A DNA stretch of 6,340 nucleotides from Vulcanisaeta sp. MG_3 (lineage in GTDB: Archaea; Thermoproteota; Thermoprotei; Thermoproteales; Thermocladiaceae): contig LOCH01000163.1 in NCBI GenBank assembly GCA_001516765.1, forward strand, positions 1 through 6,340, in the 5' to 3' direction. The notes under the pieces were generated by a model, which did no database searches, was not told the DNA's origin, and saw only the letters and a list, made by a program, of their open reading frames with translations. Positions 5,557 through 6,340 of this stretch are shown piece by piece (position 1 is the first letter of the stretch; each line of letters starts with the position of its first letter). The position numbers were made by a program, and so were the translations under genes.

Positions 5557-6128
5557 AGGTACTAATAATGGCTGGGGGCAGGGGAAGTAGGATTGGTGAC
5601 CCGAGTAAGCCGTTGATTAAAATCCTGGGAAAACCAATGATCGAGTACGTGATCGACGCAATAAATGGGTTGGGGGAAGTAAACATAGCCACAACAAAGG
5701 ACCACGAGAGGATCATTCAATGGGCCAGGTCAAACAACTACACCATAGTCCTAACTAGCGGTAGGGACTACCCAAACGACTTAATCGAGGCCTTGAGACT
5801 CACGGGCACACCAACACTGGTGCTACCCAGCGACATGCCCCTATTGAGCAAGGAATTCATAACCAAATTCCTGAGGGCGGTGGCGCACATAAGGACGCCG
5901 ATGGTTACGCTCGCGGCAGTGAGGGGTTGCGAGATTGAATATACGGGCATCAGCTACATTAGGGACTTAACCATGAGCAACGGCGTAATACCATGGTCAA
6001 CCCTCACCACGGCATGGACCATGGAGCTAATAAACATAAACACAAGGGAGGACCTAGAAGAAGCAACCAAACTCATCCAAAGGAGGACACAGCAACCCAT
6101 TAGATCTGTTAACTCATTAACAGCCTAA
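5553..6128 (+). CDS. cobY: CobY-like GTP:adenosylcobinamide-phosphate guanylyltransferase
   Basis: The 191-residue protein resembles archaeal CobY, which converts adenosylcobinamide-phosphate and GTP to adenosylcobinamide-GDP in nucleotide-loop assembly of cobamides. It replaces bacterial CobU in archaea. The signature loop MAGGRGSRIGDPSKPLIKI (6-24) closely matches CobY's AGGKGTRMGG...KPLIK. Further matches are EYVIDAI (31-37), SGRDYPNDLIEAL (69-81; cf. SGKGYIEDLNECI in CobY), LPSDMPLL (91-98) with the metal-binding Asp, and NINTREDL (161-168). Length agrees with CobY (about 190-200). The ATG overlaps the previous stop as ATGA, so the two transferases are probably translated together. As it shares a fold with MobA and MobA-like proteins, another phosphorylated acceptor cannot be excluded, but the glycine loop and central motif favour CobY. 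Confidence 0.8.
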   Translation: MKVLIMAGGRGSRIGDPSKPLIKILGKPMIEYVIDAINGLGEVNIATTKDHERIIQWARSNNYTIVLTSGRDYPNDLIEALRLTGTPTLVLPSDMPLLSKEFITKFLRAVAHIRTPMVTLAAVRGCEIEYTGISYIRDLTMSNGVIPWSTLTTAWTMELININTREDLEEATKLIQRRTQQPIRSVNSLTA

Positions 6129-6140
6129 ACCAACCTATAG

Positions 6141-6293
6141 GGTAGCGAACCAACGGCTAAGACAATACCAAAGCAGTGGGTTATCTACAGGGCATTATCA
6201 AGGGAACTGGGATTAGTGACCATAGACACGACCCATGAGGCACCATCAGAGTCGCTGGCTAAGTTAATTAATGAATCGAGGCTGGTAAATTAA
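6141..6293 (+). pseudogene. Start-less 50-codon remnant with nucleotide-kinase-like C-terminus
   Basis: Beginning after an in-frame TAG (6138-6140), an open frame reads GSEPTAKTIPKQWVIYRALS and on to TIDTTHEAPSESLAKLINE, ending at TAA 6291-6293. Codon choice is like that of the neighbouring genes, and the pattern helix, strand ending in IDTT, Pro/Ser, closing helix resembles the C-terminus of thymidylate-kinase-like and other P-loop kinases. There is no ATG, GTG or TTG before residue 26, and no upstream frame could supply the P-loop half, because the CobY-like gene ends 12 bases earlier. It is probably the 3' remnant of a deleted gene. The kinase resemblance is an impression from motif shape, not a search. 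Confidence 0.4.
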
Positions 6294-6340
6294 ACACTAG
6301 TGTAAACTTCAATACCCAATTTCCTAGCAGCCTCCAACCC
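6290..6340 (-). CDS. C-terminal end of a minus-strand gene running off the right edge
   Basis: Reading leftward from the window edge gives GLEAARKLGIEVYTSV followed by TAA (6292-6290). Codons (AGG, GAG, GTT, GCT) fit the local style and the amphipathic helix-turn-strand looks like real protein. The stop overlaps the TAA of the plus-strand remnant within a shared TTAA, so the two reading frames meet tail to tail. Sixteen residues are too few to name a family. Confidence 0.55.
   Translation of the reverse strand, partial: GLEAARKLGIEVYTSV

Noticed and set aside
5073..5950. Minus-strand open frames over the two transferase genes
   Set aside because: They are antisense to clear MobA-like and CobY-like motifs, with low-complexity Ser/Leu translations.

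Overview
The window looks like chromosomal DNA of a hyperthermophilic crenarchaeon, most likely of the Thermoproteales (Vulcanisaeta/Caldivirga/Thermocladium-like). The grounds are an archaeal-type RqcH, archaeal TATA boxes placed for leaderless mRNAs, GTG/TTG starts, AGG as the favoured Arg codon, an archaeal CobY and a crenarchaeal-type P-loop ATPase. The genus is an inference. I see no tRNA, rRNA, CRISPR array or insertion sequence.

Layout. Positions 1-1635 (minus strand) hold a small coiled-coil protein of unknown function followed by rqcH, a ribosome quality-control factor cut by the left edge. At about 1663 a nearly symmetric TATA element lies about 26-28 bases from the start codons of both the small gene and, on the plus strand, a histone-deacetylase-family enzyme (1689-2738). 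Positions 2739-2914 have no protein gene but contain a TATA box, a candidate C/D box guide RNA and a T-run in the expected order. Positions 2915-3926 are an archaeal AAA-type ATPase broken into two frames. The break coincides with 22 bases (3736-3757) identical to the pUC/M13 cloning polylinker (SalI-PstI-SphI), and deleting exactly these 22 bases restores one 329-residue frame. The break is therefore probably a cloning or assembly artefact. Positions 3927-4147 contain a weak, start-less protein-like stretch and then the promoter of a secreted, membrane-anchored small protein (4148-4678).

Positions 4693-6128 carry two related nucleotidyltransferases joined by an ATGA overlap: a MobA-like protein with an unusual C-terminal extension, and a CobY-like GTP:adenosylcobinamide-phosphate guanylyltransferase. 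They suggest a small cofactor-nucleotidylation operon (molybdenum/tungsten cofactor and cobamide). After it comes a start-less 50-codon coding remnant with a kinase-like C-terminus. It meets, tail to tail, the last codons of a minus-strand gene that runs off the right edge.
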